Source: Cobetia sp. L2A1
GTDB taxonomy: Bacteria; Pseudomonadota; Gammaproteobacteria; Pseudomonadales; Halomonadaceae
Assembly (NCBI RefSeq): GCF_009796845.1
Contig: NZ_CP047025.1
Location: 1,550,001-1,614,000, forward strand
DNA: 64,000 nucleotides
Reading direction: 5' to 3'
The position numbers and the translations under genes are program-made. The notes beneath the pieces are model-generated. The model was not told the DNA's origin and searched no databases. It saw nothing but the letters and a program-made list of their open reading frames with translations. Shown in pieces: positions 18,814 through 27,671 of this stretch; the stretch's first letter is position 1; each line of letters starts with the position of its first letter.

Positions 18814-20319
18814 ATGACCGTGATCCGCCAGGATGATCTGATCCAGAGCGTTGCCGACGCACTGCAGTACATTTCCTATTACCATCCGAAAGATTTCATT
18901 GACGCCATGAATGCGGCGTACGAGCGCGAAGAGAATCCGGCGGCGAAAGATGCCATCGCCCAGATTCTGATCAACTCGCGGATGTGTGCCCTGGGTCATC
19001 GCCCGATTTGCCAGGATACCGGCATCGTCACGGTCTTCGTGAATATCGGCATGGACGTGCGCTTCGAGGCTGACATGAGTCTTGACGACATGGTCAATGA
19101 AGGGGTTCGTCGCGCTTACCTGCTGCCGGATAATGTGCTGCGCGCTTCAGTGCTGGCCGACCCGGATGGCAAGCGTGCCAATACCAAGGACAACACGCCA
19201 GCGATCATCCATCACAAGCTGGTGCCGGGTGACACACTCGAGATTCATGTTGCAGCCAAGGGCGGCGGCAGCGAAGCCAAGTCCAAGTTCGCGATGCTCA
19301 ATCCGTCCGATTCTGTCGTTGACTGGGTGCTCGAGCAGATTCCGAAGATGGGGGCAGGCTGGTGCCCGCCTGGCATGCTGGGTATCGGTATCGGCGGAAC
19401 TGCCGAGAAGGCGATGCTACTGGCCAAGGAATCGCTGCTTGAGCCGATCGACATTCAAGAGCTGCAAGCGCGTGGGGCGTCCAACCGCGCCGAAGAGATC
19501 CGTCTGGAGCTGTTCGACAAGGTCAATGCCACGGGTGTCGGTGCTCAGGGGCTTGGCGGGTTGACCACCGTGCTCGACATCAAGGTCATGGATTACCCGA
19601 CTCACGCGGCTAACAAGCCGGTGGCGATCATCCCGAACTGTGCAGCGACGCGTCACGTACACTTCACACTGGACGGCAGCGGTGCGGCAGAACTGCCGGC
19701 ACCGAAGCTTGAAGACTGGCCGGAAATTACCCGTGAAGCGGGTGACAGTGTCAAGCGTGTCAATCTCGACACCATTACGCCTGAAGAGGTGCAGAGCTGG
19801 CAGCCGGGCGATACGCTACTGCTCAATGGCAAGCTGCTGACCGGCCGCGATGCCGCGCACAAGCGTATGACCGAGATGCTGGCACGTGGCGAGACGCTGC
19901 CGGTTGATTTGAAAGGTCGCTTCATCTACTACGTTGGCCCGGTGGATCCGATTCGTGATGAAGTTGTGGGGCCCGCGGGTCCGACCACTGCGACGCGTAT
20001 GGACAAGTTCACTCGTACGCTGCTGGAAGAGACAGGCCTGTTGGGCATGGTCGGCAAGGCTGAGCGTGGGCCAACAGCGATCGACGCGATTCGTGACAAC
20101 AAATCCAGTTACCTGATGGCCGTTGGTGGTGCTGCGTATCTCGTCGCTCAGGCGATCAAGAAATCTCGCGTGCTGGCATTTGAAGACTTGGGGATGGAAG
20201 CGATTTACGAGTTTGAGGTCGAAGACATGCCGGTGACCGTCGCCGTCGATAGCGCGGGTATCTCCGTGCATCAGACAGGTCCGGCCAAGTGGAAAGAAAT
20301 CATCGCTAGCCGCGCGTGA
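18814..20319 (+). CDS. fumA: Class I (iron-sulfur) fumarate hydratase
   Basis: A 501-residue 4Fe-4S fumarase interconverting fumarate and malate in the TCA cycle. The N-terminal hydrolyase domain holds the cluster cysteines in MCALGHRPICQDTG, AGWCPPGMLG and PNCAATRH; the C-terminal beta domain follows (YYVGPVDPIRDEVVGPAGPT). ATG at 18814 is chosen because AAGGAG lies 10 bases upstream and the protein then begins at the usual point. The upstream frame to 18712 covers the promoter. It is monocistronic, bounded by a strong terminator. Confidence 0.96.
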   Translation: MTVIRQDDLIQSVADALQYISYYHPKDFIDAMNAAYEREENPAAKDAIAQILINSRMCALGHRPICQDTGIVTVFVNIGMDVRFEADMSLDDMVNEGVRRAYLLPDNVLRASVLADPDGKRANTKDNTPAIIHHKLVPGDTLEIHVAAKGGGSEAKSKFAMLNPSDSVVDWVLEQIPKMGAGWCPPGMLGIGIGGTAEKAMLLAKESLLEPIDIQELQARGASNRAEEIRLELFDKVNATGVGAQGLGGLTTVLDIKVMDYPTHAANKPVAIIPNCAATRHVHFTLDGSGAAELPAPKLEDWPEITREAGDSVKRVNLDTITPEEVQSWQPGDTLLLNGKLLTGRDAAHKRMTEMLARGETLPVDLKGRFIYYVGPVDPIRDEVVGPAGPTTATRMDKFTRTLLEETGLLGMVGKAERGPTAIDAIRDNKSSYLMAVGGAAYLVAQAIKKSRVLAFEDLGMEAIYEFEVEDMPVTVAVDSAGISVHQTGPAKWKEIIASRA

Positions 20320-20377
20320 TAGTGAGTTTCGGCTGATACCTGTTGAATGGTAATGCTGAGCTGCACGATGATTGATT

Positions 20378-20409
20378 CAAGAACCCCGCCCTTTGTGGCG
20401 GGGTTCTTG
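20378..20409 (+). terminator. Terminator of fumarase gene
   Basis: Perfect 13-bp stem CAAGAACCCCGCC / GGCGGGGTTCTTG with a CTTTGT loop. Confidence 0.85.
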
Positions 20410-20524
20410 CGTCTGACGATCGGGCCATTCGTCTTCAGTCGTACTGTCAGCAGAGAGGGCCACATCGTTGCGTGGCGTCCTGTGGCATACTTCGCATCAT
20501 CTTGATGCTTGCAATGGAGTTGCA

Positions 20525-21952
20525 ATGACCGCTTGGTTACTTGGCTTTTTACTGCTGACCAGTCACGTGCTCGGAGCCATGACGGCTGTCGTTGCGCTGA
20601 TGTCCAGTCGCACCTCGCAGGGAGCGATCGCCTGGATCCTCTGTCTGTTGACCTTCCCCTATGTGGCACTGCCACTATATTGGGTGTTTGGTCGCCCACG
20701 CTTTTACGGCTATGTGAGTGCGCGTGAAGAGCGCGATTCCACCATGCGACGTGTCCTGATGCGTTTCCGGCCCAAGCTTTCACCGTGGCTATCGCGACCG
20801 TTGGGCGGTAATCCCACGCATCTGGATGCCATTGAACGGTTGGCGATGATGCCGGTCACCACTGGCAACCGTGCCCAGTTGTTGATAAACGGCGAGCAGA
20901 CCTTTGAGTCTCTCTTCCAGGGTATCGATGAAGCGGAAGAGTATATTCTCATCCAGTTTTTCATCGTGCGTCACGATGAACTGGGGGTACAGCTCAAGCA
21001 TAAGTTGATGCACAAGGCCGAGCGTGGCGTGCGGGTGTGTTTTCTCTATGACGAAATCGGCTCGCGCAAACTCTCGGATGGCTATCTAAAGGACCTTGAA
21101 GAGGCTGGCTGTGAAGTCAGCGCTTTCAATTCTTCACGTGGCTGGCGACACCGTTTTCAGATCAACTTCCGCAATCATCGCAAGATCACGGTGGTGGATG
21201 GCCGCATCGGGTTTGTCGGTGGACTGAATGTCGGCAATGAATACCTTGGCCATTCCGAGCGTTATGGTGCGTGGCGTGATACGCACCTCAAGCTCGAGGG
21301 CCCCAGCGTGATGGGGTTGCAGGAAGCCTTCTGGGAAGACTGGCACTGGGCAACAGGCGAAGTCTTGTCGCTGGAGTGGCAGCCACGCATCAGTTGCGAT
21401 GAATGTCAGCATGTCGTCATCGTGCCGTCAGGCCCGGCAGATCGCCGCGAGACGGCGAGTCTGCTGGTTCAGCAGGCCATCCATTCCTCCGTTAGCCGTA
21501 TCTGGATCACTAGCCCCTACTTCGTGCCTGATCAGGGTGTGCAGGATGCGCTCAAGATCGCCGCTCTGCGTGGAGTGGATGTGCGCGTGATGATCCCCGA
21601 GCGCCCCGACCATCTGCTGGTCTTCCTGTCAGCATTTTCCTTCCTCTCGGACATGATTCGCTCTGGTGTGCGCGTGTTCCGTTATCAGCCGGGCTTTCTG
21701 CATCAGAAGGTAATGCTGATGGACAGCCATACGGCGACTATTGGCACGGTCAATCTGGACAACCGTTCGTTCCGACTCAATTTCGAGGTGACCGCTTTTG
21801 TGCCGGACCATCGGTTTGCCTCCGAAGTGGAGGCCATGCTGGAAGAAGATTTCAGGCATTGTCGTGAAATCAGCTGTGAAGAGCTGGAAGCACGTCCCAT
21901 GTGGCGCAAGCTTGTCTCACGTGCCGCGTATCTTCTTGCTCCCATTCAGTGA
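20525..21952 (+). CDS. cls: Cardiolipin synthase (phospholipase D superfamily)
   Basis: A 475-residue membrane enzyme that joins phosphatidylglycerols into cardiolipin. Two N-terminal TM helices (about residues 3-22 and 33-55) precede two HKD motifs, NHRKITVVDGRIGF and LHQKVMLMDSHTATIGT. Length and layout fit bacterial ClsA. ATG at 20525 is preferred over the frame start at 20468, since the protein then begins at the first TM helix and GGAG lies just upstream. Confidence 0.95.
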   Translation: MTAWLLGFLLLTSHVLGAMTAVVALMSSRTSQGAIAWILCLLTFPYVALPLYWVFGRPRFYGYVSAREERDSTMRRVLMRFRPKLSPWLSRPLGGNPTHLDAIERLAMMPVTTGNRAQLLINGEQTFESLFQGIDEAEEYILIQFFIVRHDELGVQLKHKLMHKAERGVRVCFLYDEIGSRKLSDGYLKDLEEAGCEVSAFNSSRGWRHRFQINFRNHRKITVVDGRIGFVGGLNVGNEYLGHSERYGAWRDTHLKLEGPSVMGLQEAFWEDWHWATGEVLSLEWQPRISCDECQHVVIVPSGPADRRETASLLVQQAIHSSVSRIWITSPYFVPDQGVQDALKIAALRGVDVRVMIPERPDHLLVFLSAFSFLSDMIRSGVRVFRYQPGFLHQKVMLMDSHTATIGTVNLDNRSFRLNFEVTAFVPDHRFASEVEAMLEEDFRHCREISCEELEARPMWRKLVSRAAYLLAPIQ

Positions 21953-22095
21953 TGGGTCTACTCCTGGCGTGATAATGACTCATGCCGGGATGAATAAAAT
22001 TCCCACTGCAAGGGCTTGTCATTCATCGCTTTTGCGGGCATCTTTAGTGCTATAAGCGATTGCCCTGTTATTCTTTTATTGAATAAGGAAGTGCC

Positions 22096-22155
22096 ATGTT
22101 AGCGTCGTTATTTGATGCTCTTCACGGCCAGAGGCTCCGACAGATTCCGCACTGA
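22096..22155 (+). CDS. Possible 19-residue leader peptide upstream of mtnK
   Basis: A short frame reading MLASLFDALHGQRLRQIPH, with AAGGAAG a few bases before its ATG (better than the site available to mtnK) and a stop 8 bases before the mtnK ATG. It could couple translation into mtnK or be a chance frame. No conservation data are available here. Confidence 0.35.
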   Translation: MLASLFDALHGQRLRQIPH

Positions 22156-22163
22156 GATACGCC

Positions 22164-23423
22164 ATGACTGCCCAAGACACGCTTGTCGATACGTCTGCCG
22201 CCGCAACAACGTTGGTTGCTTACCAGTTTCGTGATGATGCTGATGTCATCGACTTTGCGCGCCAGCATGTGGGGGATCAGCACCCGGCTTTTGCTCAAGC
22301 GACATTACTGCAGGTGGAAGAGATTGGTGATGGCAATATCAATTATGTCTATCGCGTCTGTACGCCAGATCACTCTGCCTCGGTGATCGTCAAGCAGGGG
22401 CTGCCATGGGTGCGGATCATCGGTGAGAGTTGGCCGCTTTCGTTGGTGCGTGTTCGCATAGAAGCTGAAACCCTGGCGTTCGAAGCCGAGTGTGCAGCGG
22501 ATCTTGTGCCGGCGCTTTATCATTTCGATGATGCGCGGTCCGCTATCGTGATGGAGGATATCGGCGATCACCGCAATTTGCGTCACGCCTTCATTGATCG
22601 TGAGCCCTTGCCGATGCTGGGCCAGCACATGGGCCGTTTTCTGGCCGCGACACTCTATCGCAGCAGTGATCTGGCACTGGATGCACACGACAAGAAAGTG
22701 CGTATTGCGCGCTTCATCAATCCTGACCAATGCAAGATCACCGAAGATCTTTTCTTCTTCGATCCGTTCTGTGATCACGAGCGCAACAGCATCAATCCTG
22801 CACTGCGCCCTGATGCTGAAGCGCTGTGGAGCGACCAGCAACTGAAAGTGGAAGTGGCTGAGCTCAAGTTACGCTTCCTATCGGCTCCCGAGGCCTTGTT
22901 GCATGGCGACCTTCACGCGGGCTCCATCTTTGTGCGTGATGACAGTACCAAGATCATTGATCCTGAATTCGCCTTCTTTGGTCCTGCAGGATTTGATATT
23001 GGAAGTTGGATGGCAGGTCTATGGTTGGCGGCCTGCGCGCATACCGAGCTTGAGGCGGGTGCCAACAACGCATATATCGAGCAGCTTTGTGCGCATGCCA
23101 CCACAAGCTGGGAAACCTTTTCTGCGCTGTATCACGCGCAGGCGCTCACCACTGACGATGCAAGCTTTGCCGCGGCGGGTGTTGCTGAACGTTGTCTGCA
23201 GCGCATGCTGAGTGACGCCATTGGCTACGCTGGCTGTGAACTGGTCAGGCGAACGCTGGGGCTGGCCCATGTGCTGGAGCTTGAGTCGATTGAAGATGGG
23301 GAAGTGCGCGCCAGGGCAGAGCGTCGTGCGCTGGCATTGGGTCGTGAGCTGATTCTTGATCGACACACACTGACCAACATGGCAGCGATTGATGTCGTGA
23401 TCCGTCGTCACCTGGCGAGTTAG
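22164..23423 (+). CDS. mtnK: S-methyl-5-thioribose kinase
   Basis: A 419-residue kinase of the APH/choline kinase fold that phosphorylates methylthioribose in methionine salvage. Family-specific segments are IGDGNINYVYRV, VIVKQGLPWVRIIGESWP (lysine and substrate loop), the catalytic loop LLHGDLHAGSIFV and the metal motif IDPEFAFFGPAGFDIG. The partner isomerase gene mtnA is not in the window. A short possible leader frame precedes it. There is no terminator between it and yaeQ, so co-transcription is likely. Confidence 0.94.
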   Translation: MTAQDTLVDTSAAATTLVAYQFRDDADVIDFARQHVGDQHPAFAQATLLQVEEIGDGNINYVYRVCTPDHSASVIVKQGLPWVRIIGESWPLSLVRVRIEAETLAFEAECAADLVPALYHFDDARSAIVMEDIGDHRNLRHAFIDREPLPMLGQHMGRFLAATLYRSSDLALDAHDKKVRIARFINPDQCKITEDLFFFDPFCDHERNSINPALRPDAEALWSDQQLKVEVAELKLRFLSAPEALLHGDLHAGSIFVRDDSTKIIDPEFAFFGPAGFDIGSWMAGLWLAACAHTELEAGANNAYIEQLCAHATTSWETFSALYHAQALTTDDASFAAAGVAERCLQRMLSDAIGYAGCELVRRTLGLAHVLELESIEDGEVRARAERRALALGRELILDRHTLTNMAAIDVVIRRHLAS

Positions 23424-23559
23424 CAGGGCGGAAACCACTGTGCTCGGGCTTTTGATCGCCTACTCGGGTAGACTTCCCGCACGGTATTCCATGAGCCTGT
23501 TCCTGATAGGCCCATGTGTCTTGCGAATACGCTCACTGCATGCTCACCAAGAGATTTTC

Positions 23560-24099
23560 ATGGCCCTGTCTTCCACGCCTTACAAGGTGGATCTGTCGCT
23601 GACCGACCTTGACCGCGGCGTCTATGAGACCCTGCGTTTCACCGTTGCACGCCATCCGTCTGAAACCGAGCTGCGCCTATGCGTTCGCCTGCTGGGCCAT
23701 GCACTGTGGTACAGCGAGAATATCGCCTTCGGCCGTGGGCTTTCTGATGTTGATGAGCCTGCACTGTGGGAAAAGAGCCTCGACGGTCGTGTACTGCATT
23801 GGATTGAAGTCGGGCAGCCGGATGCTGATCGTCTGACCTGGTGCTCGCGACGTACCGAGCGCACTTCATTACTGGCCTATGGTAGCCTGCGTGTCTGGGA
23901 AGGCAAAATACTGCCTGCCGTGGCGGGGCTCTCCAATCTCAATATTGCCGCTGTCCCTGAGGGGGCGCTGGATGTCATCACTGCCTCATTGCCGCGCAAT
24001 ATCAAGTGGACGGTGATGATCACTGAAGGCACCATCTTCATTACGGACGATAACGGCCAGCACGAGATCAACCTTGAATGGCTCAAAGGCGAACGCTAA
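23560..24099 (+). CDS. yaeQ: YaeQ family protein
   Basis: A 179-residue YaeQ-type protein (PD-(D/E)XK-like fold), recognised by its start LSSTPYKVDLSLTDLDRGVY, ARHPSETELRLCVRLLGHAL and the basic/aromatic middle WIEVGQPDADRL. E. coli YaeQ is linked to transcription elongation and RfaH suppression, but the biochemical role is not settled. ATG at 23560 is the standard family start; the upstream frame to 23440 is non-coding. It is convergent with a diguanylate cyclase gene. Confidence 0.93.
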   Translation: MALSSTPYKVDLSLTDLDRGVYETLRFTVARHPSETELRLCVRLLGHALWYSENIAFGRGLSDVDEPALWEKSLDGRVLHWIEVGQPDADRLTWCSRRTERTSLLAYGSLRVWEGKILPAVAGLSNLNIAAVPEGALDVITASLPRNIKWTVMITEGTIFITDDNGQHEINLEWLKGER

Positions 24100-24123
24100 A
24101 CGCGTGTCACGTGCTTCGTCTAT

Positions 24124-24162
24124 CAAAATGCCCTCGCAAGCCAAGCTTGTGGGGGCATTTTG
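24124..24162. terminator. Bidirectional terminator between yaeQ and the diguanylate cyclase gene
   Basis: Outer arms CAAAATGCCC / GGGCATTTTG with an inner GCAAGC-CAA-GCTTGT stem. The T/A flanks suit termination on both strands. Confidence 0.75.
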
Positions 24163-24194
24163 CCTTTATGGTACGGGGATACTTCGTAGAGATG

Positions 24195-25298
24195 TCACAC
24201 GACATTCATGTCGCGGTCCACGATCAGTTGGTCCCGGCCATTGGCTTTGGCGTGATAAAGCGCTTCATCACTGCGCTTGACCCAGCTGGTCAGAGTGCTC
24301 TGCTTGCACAGCTCACTGGCTCCCGTGCAGAAGCGAACCGACCCATGCGGCAGCGGCGAAGCATCGCAGCGATCGCGTAGCTGTCGGTCGAACTGGCGAG
24401 CTACGGCCAAACCACCAGGTAACAGGATCATGAACTCTTCTCCTCCGTAGCGCCCAGCCTTGCCTTCAAACTTCTGACTCAGTGCTAGAATCCAGGATGA
24501 GAAGTGCGTCAGTACCTGGTCTCCATAAGGATGACCATGGACATCATTGATCAATTTGAAATGGTCGAGATCACAGATCAGAAGACAGGCTCTCTCGTAC
24601 TGATTGATCCAGATCTCGGCATGTTCGTGGATGGTGCGGTGATTATAGAGTCCTGTAAGGCTATCGAGGCGACTCAGGTGCTCAAGCTTGTGAGCGTAGA
24701 TGCGTGCCAGATCACGTTCTTCGCGAATACGCTTGGCATAGCCGGCGATCACCACACTGAGCAAACCAAATGCCAGGGTATAGCTGATACCCATGTCCAG
24801 ACTGCGAATGGCGGGGCTTTCGTAGGCGACCACCAGGCCGGGGCGTGCATGTTCCAGTGTCAGCAATAGCCACGGCATGAACATCAGCCCGCTGATGATG
24901 ATCCCTCGCCGTATGGGGCTGGGAGGCAATACTCCCAGTACATAGGCCGAAGCCATCAGAAAGAACAGGAGGGTCGGGCCATCCATACCGTTGTTGAATA
25001 GCCAGCTGGCCGGCAGCATGACGAAGGTAACCAGTGTACAGAATAGCCATGACATGCGGCGAAACTCGCCGTGAAAGCGGGAGCGATACCACATCACCAT
25101 GATCATCAGGCTGATCACCAGCAAGGCCAGGCTGTAGGCTGGTACGGTGAGTTCCATCAGGTAGTTGAAGACAGCTGAGAACAAGCCGATCAGCACGGTA
25201 GAGACCAAAAAACCATGGTGCAAGATCTGACGTGCCGAGCCATTCTCGCCTACCAGCCAGCGCCATGAAGACCCAATCATTTTCAGAGGACTGGCCAT
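24195..25298 (-). CDS. Membrane diguanylate cyclase (GGDEF)
   Basis: A 367-residue protein with about six TM helices (residues about 28-190) and a C-terminal GGDEF domain. The signature is GRYGGEEFMILLPG and the substrate loop SLTGLYNHRTIHEH, with the metal Asp in LICDLDHFKLIND. So it should make c-di-GMP. The RxxD inhibitory site expected just before the signature is absent (QKFEGKAGRYGGEEF), so product feedback may be missing. The N-terminal sensor region has no named domain that I can identify. Confidence 0.92.
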   Translation of the reverse strand: MASPLKMIGSSWRWLVGENGSARQILHHGFLVSTVLIGLFSAVFNYLMELTVPAYSLALLVISLMIMVMWYRSRFHGEFRRMSWLFCTLVTFVMLPASWLFNNGMDGPTLLFFLMASAYVLGVLPPSPIRRGIIISGLMFMPWLLLTLEHARPGLVVAYESPAIRSLDMGISYTLAFGLLSVVIAGYAKRIREERDLARIYAHKLEHLSRLDSLTGLYNHRTIHEHAEIWINQYERACLLICDLDHFKLINDVHGHPYGDQVLTHFSSWILALSQKFEGKAGRYGGEEFMILLPGGLAVARQFDRQLRDRCDASPLPHGSVRFCTGASELCKQSTLTSWVKRSDEALYHAKANGRDQLIVDRDMNVV

Positions 25299-25544
25299 GT
25301 CACCTCACTGTCAGAGGGCTGCCACCCAGAATGAAGGGCTCAAGTATTGAGTAAAAGAACGCTGAAGGAGAGGGCATTGCAGTCACTCCATGGCTGATCA
25401 GCATTATGTTGGAGGAATACACATGGCATTTAAGGTCATTTATAGGCAAAGCTTACCCGAAATGATGAAGTGGCTAGTCTACCTTTAGCTAACGCAGCGT
25501 CTTGGCGACGTCAGGTGATGCTGCACGCTCAACGTCTTGCTCCA

Positions 25545-25820
25545 TCACTTCCAAGGTGTATAGCGATAGCTCTCCGGGTCCTTGGCATCAGGCACATCCG
25601 CTTCACACAGCAGCACGATAGTATGGCCATCATCATCCTGCTCCGTGCCTGTTACCTTGACTGGAAAGTTCGGTGACATGGCATCCAGCGCTGGCCAGTC
25701 GCCCTTGGCGATGCTACTGCCGGTAGCGGGAGCATCATGAGCGCCCACCTTGACTGGGTCACCGTGCACTCGTGCACCACTACTTATTGTTGTAGTGAGC
25801 TTGAAATAGAGTTCTGTCAT
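25545..25820 (-). CDS. Hypothetical protein
   Basis: A 91-residue soluble acidic protein (MTELYFKLTTTISSGARVHG ... YRYTPWK) that I do not recognise. It has no cysteine apart from one in VLLCEAD, and no signal or TM segment. ATG at 25820 has AGGAGA 7 bases upstream, so it is a credible gene; the frame opens further at 25904. About 245 bases separate it from the diguanylate cyclase gene upstream, and I see nothing definite in that gap. Confidence 0.65.
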   Translation of the reverse strand: MTELYFKLTTTISSGARVHGDPVKVGAHDAPATGSSIAKGDWPALDAMSPNFPVKVTGTEQDDDGHTIVLLCEADVPDAKDPESYRYTPWK

Positions 25821-26027
25821 TTCATGTCTCCTGTGACGGGGTAAAGAGTGATCACCACTAGAACATGCGTCGTTGTCGGACGGATTGCAATGACGGTGTG
25901 CCAATGGCTTGGATTTTTACGAGCCAGATGCCGTGGCTGAAAAAATCTTTAATTCCCGCTTTTCTTTTTGAGATCAATGCGGTACATTACGTCTCGTCTT
26001 GAGAGGTAAGCCTTTCGGGACTGTCGT

Positions 26028-26104
26028 CGGGACGTGGCGCAGCTTGGTAGCGCGCTGCAATGGGGTTGCAGAGGTCGCAGGTTCGAATCCTGTCGTCCCG
26101 ACCA
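26028..26104 (+). tRNA. tRNA-Pro (GGG anticodon)
   Basis: A 77-base cloverleaf: acceptor CGGGACG / CGTCCCG, D-arm with AGCTTGGTAGCG, anticodon stem CTGCA / TGCAG with loop ATGGGGT (anticodon GGG), T-arm CAGG-TTCGAAT-CCTG and an encoded CCA end. The loop is identical to that of E. coli proL. Confidence 0.97.
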
Positions 26105-26117
26105 GAATCAAGTAAAA

Positions 26118-26148
26118 AGACCATCCAGTTTCTGGGTGGTCTTTTTTT
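26118..26148 (+). terminator. Terminator of tRNA-Pro
   Basis: A 10-bp stem AGACCATCCA / TGGGTGGTCT with a 5-base loop and a seven-T run, 13 bases after the tRNA. Confidence 0.92.
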
Positions 26149-26278
26149 ATGTGTCTACTTTCCGCCGCGTACCCCACCTGTCCTGAAAACCCATTAATTG
26201 CTACGATAATCTTCCATACTCTGTCCAAATTCGTGCCTCAAGGTTAGTGCTCAGCAACGCTATCACTTAGAGGTTCGC

Positions 26279-27091
26279 ATGTTTTTAACTGATGATATTA
26301 TCTATATCCAGATGCAGAAGACAGGATGTAGTCATATTGCCATGTTGTTGTCCAGAATGTTCAAGGGACAACAAATAGGGAAACATAATCCTGCGACAGA
26401 AGCATTGCTCACTGGCAATTATCATTTTATTTCATCGATACGCAATCCATGGGATTGGTACCTGTCCCTTTGGTCCTATGGAGTGCAGGGTAAAGGAGGG
26501 CTGCATGATAGGCTTGTTAATAAGAAATATCGAAGAATCTTGAGACACTTTCATCAGCATCCACTGGTAAAAATTGAGTCTCTTATAAAAGAGATGAGAA
26601 AGGATACCGATGCTTGGCGTGAGGTCTATGCGGATGCCAGCGATGTTGAATTGTTCAGGCGCTGGCTGAAGATGATCCACGCCGCTGAGAATGCATCGTG
26701 GCTAGGCGAAAATTACGTAGAATCAGGCCTCTCGGAGCTCTGTGGTTTCATGTCTCACCGATACCTTTCGCTGTGTTGTTCTGCCCGACTGCATCCATCG
26801 AAATTGATTGCGGTAAAAGATATTCATATGTTGGCGGATTATGAGCGACACCACTGTCATGTTGATGATTTTATACGCCAAGAGTCCCTTGAGGATGACC
26901 TGTGCAAGGTGCTTGAACGTCTTTCATTATTAAGGCATGAAGATAAATCTCTCATCTATTCAATGAAGAAAACCAATGCATCACACCGGTATCGAAGTAT
27001 CGGAGAGTATTATGACAAGGAATGTGCCGAACTAGTGGGGTTACGAGAAAAGATCGTGATCGACAAGTTTGATTATCAATCGCCAATGTAA
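26279..27091 (+). CDS. Sulfotransferase-like protein next to tRNA
   Basis: A 270-residue cytoplasmic protein. The start DIIYIQMQKTGCSHIAMLL resembles the 5'-phosphosulfate-binding loop of PAPS-dependent sulfotransferases (K-T-G/A-C/S-S-S-T), and SSIRNPWDWYLSLWSYG resembles the 3'-phosphate-binding strand and helix. So a sulfotransferase-fold enzyme acting on a surface glycan or similar is the best guess. Base composition is clearly more AT-rich than the neighbours and it sits beside a tRNA, which suggests horizontal arrival. Acceptor unknown. Confidence 0.7.
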   Translation: MFLTDDIIYIQMQKTGCSHIAMLLSRMFKGQQIGKHNPATEALLTGNYHFISSIRNPWDWYLSLWSYGVQGKGGLHDRLVNKKYRRILRHFHQHPLVKIESLIKEMRKDTDAWREVYADASDVELFRRWLKMIHAAENASWLGENYVESGLSELCGFMSHRYLSLCCSARLHPSKLIAVKDIHMLADYERHHCHVDDFIRQESLEDDLCKVLERLSLLRHEDKSLIYSMKKTNASHRYRSIGEYYDKECAELVGLREKIVIDKFDYQSPM

Positions 27092-27172
27092 GGCGTTTGC
27101 TATTCCCCTCGATGGTAAGATGCTGTGAGCTGACGACTTTCTAGACACAGTTGAACCTCCGAGATTCGATCA

Positions 27173-27580
27173 TTATGGCAGCATGTCTCGTCTGCTGACA
27201 TCTGTGCAATGCGCCCGATAATATGCCACCAAGGTGCGGGCCTTGGTCGATATCAGATGTCCGGGAGGATTGACTGCGTAAGTCCCGCCTGTCGCCAGCT
27301 GCCAGAGTGGCAAGAGATGGATCCGCTGGACTGATGCAAGCGCAGAGGCTGCACTCAGCGTATCCAGCACAGTGATACCGCCGCCGTCGCAAACCAGACG
27401 CTTCAGCAGTGTGATGGTGTCAGTGCTCAAACGGCTCCGCATCCTGACAGTGCGCTGGATGCCTTCTTGAGAGATGAATGTCCACTGGCGCGGCGAAGGA
27501 AGCAGGCCTAATGCCAGCCAATCATGCGTTGAGAGGGCTTCTGACGTCATTTTCGTCATCTCTCCATTTTCAGCCTGCAT
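27173..27580 (-). pseudogene. LysR-type regulator, C-terminal remnant
   Basis: About 135 residues that correspond only to the second half of a LysR effector-binding domain: PRQWTFISQEG, then LLKRLVCDGGGITVLDTLSA (normally the G-G-I-A-L-L-P region) and the end GGTYAVNPPGHLISTKARTLVAYYR (normally Y-P-x-x-x-x-S-P-K-V-R-x-F-V-D-F). The DNA-binding half is absent, and in its place lie the promoter and the start of the response regulator gene. Most likely a truncated relic. Confidence 0.75.
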
Positions 27581-27589
27581 TCAGGCTTG
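27568..27589 (+). promoter_or_regulatory. Tandem TTCAG box upstream of the copper response regulator
   Basis: TTCAG occurs at 27569 and again at 27580, an exact 11-bp period. Overlapping it is an AGCCTG-CATT-CAGGCT dyad (27572-27587). The same arrangement occurs upstream of copA and of the gene at 32418, so this is a candidate binding site for the response regulator, suggesting autoregulation. Confidence 0.6.
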
Positions 27590-27671
27590 AGAGGTAAAAG
27601 AAGGCATACTAAGCCCTGCAGTGATGACGTGATATAGCGCCGAAAACTACCGAAGTCCAAGGAGGGATGAC

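Noticed and set aside
25974..26228. Open frame containing [20 protein letters not shown] across the tRNA-Pro
   Set aside because: This is the usual false translation of a tRNA complement; the cloverleaf explains the sequence.
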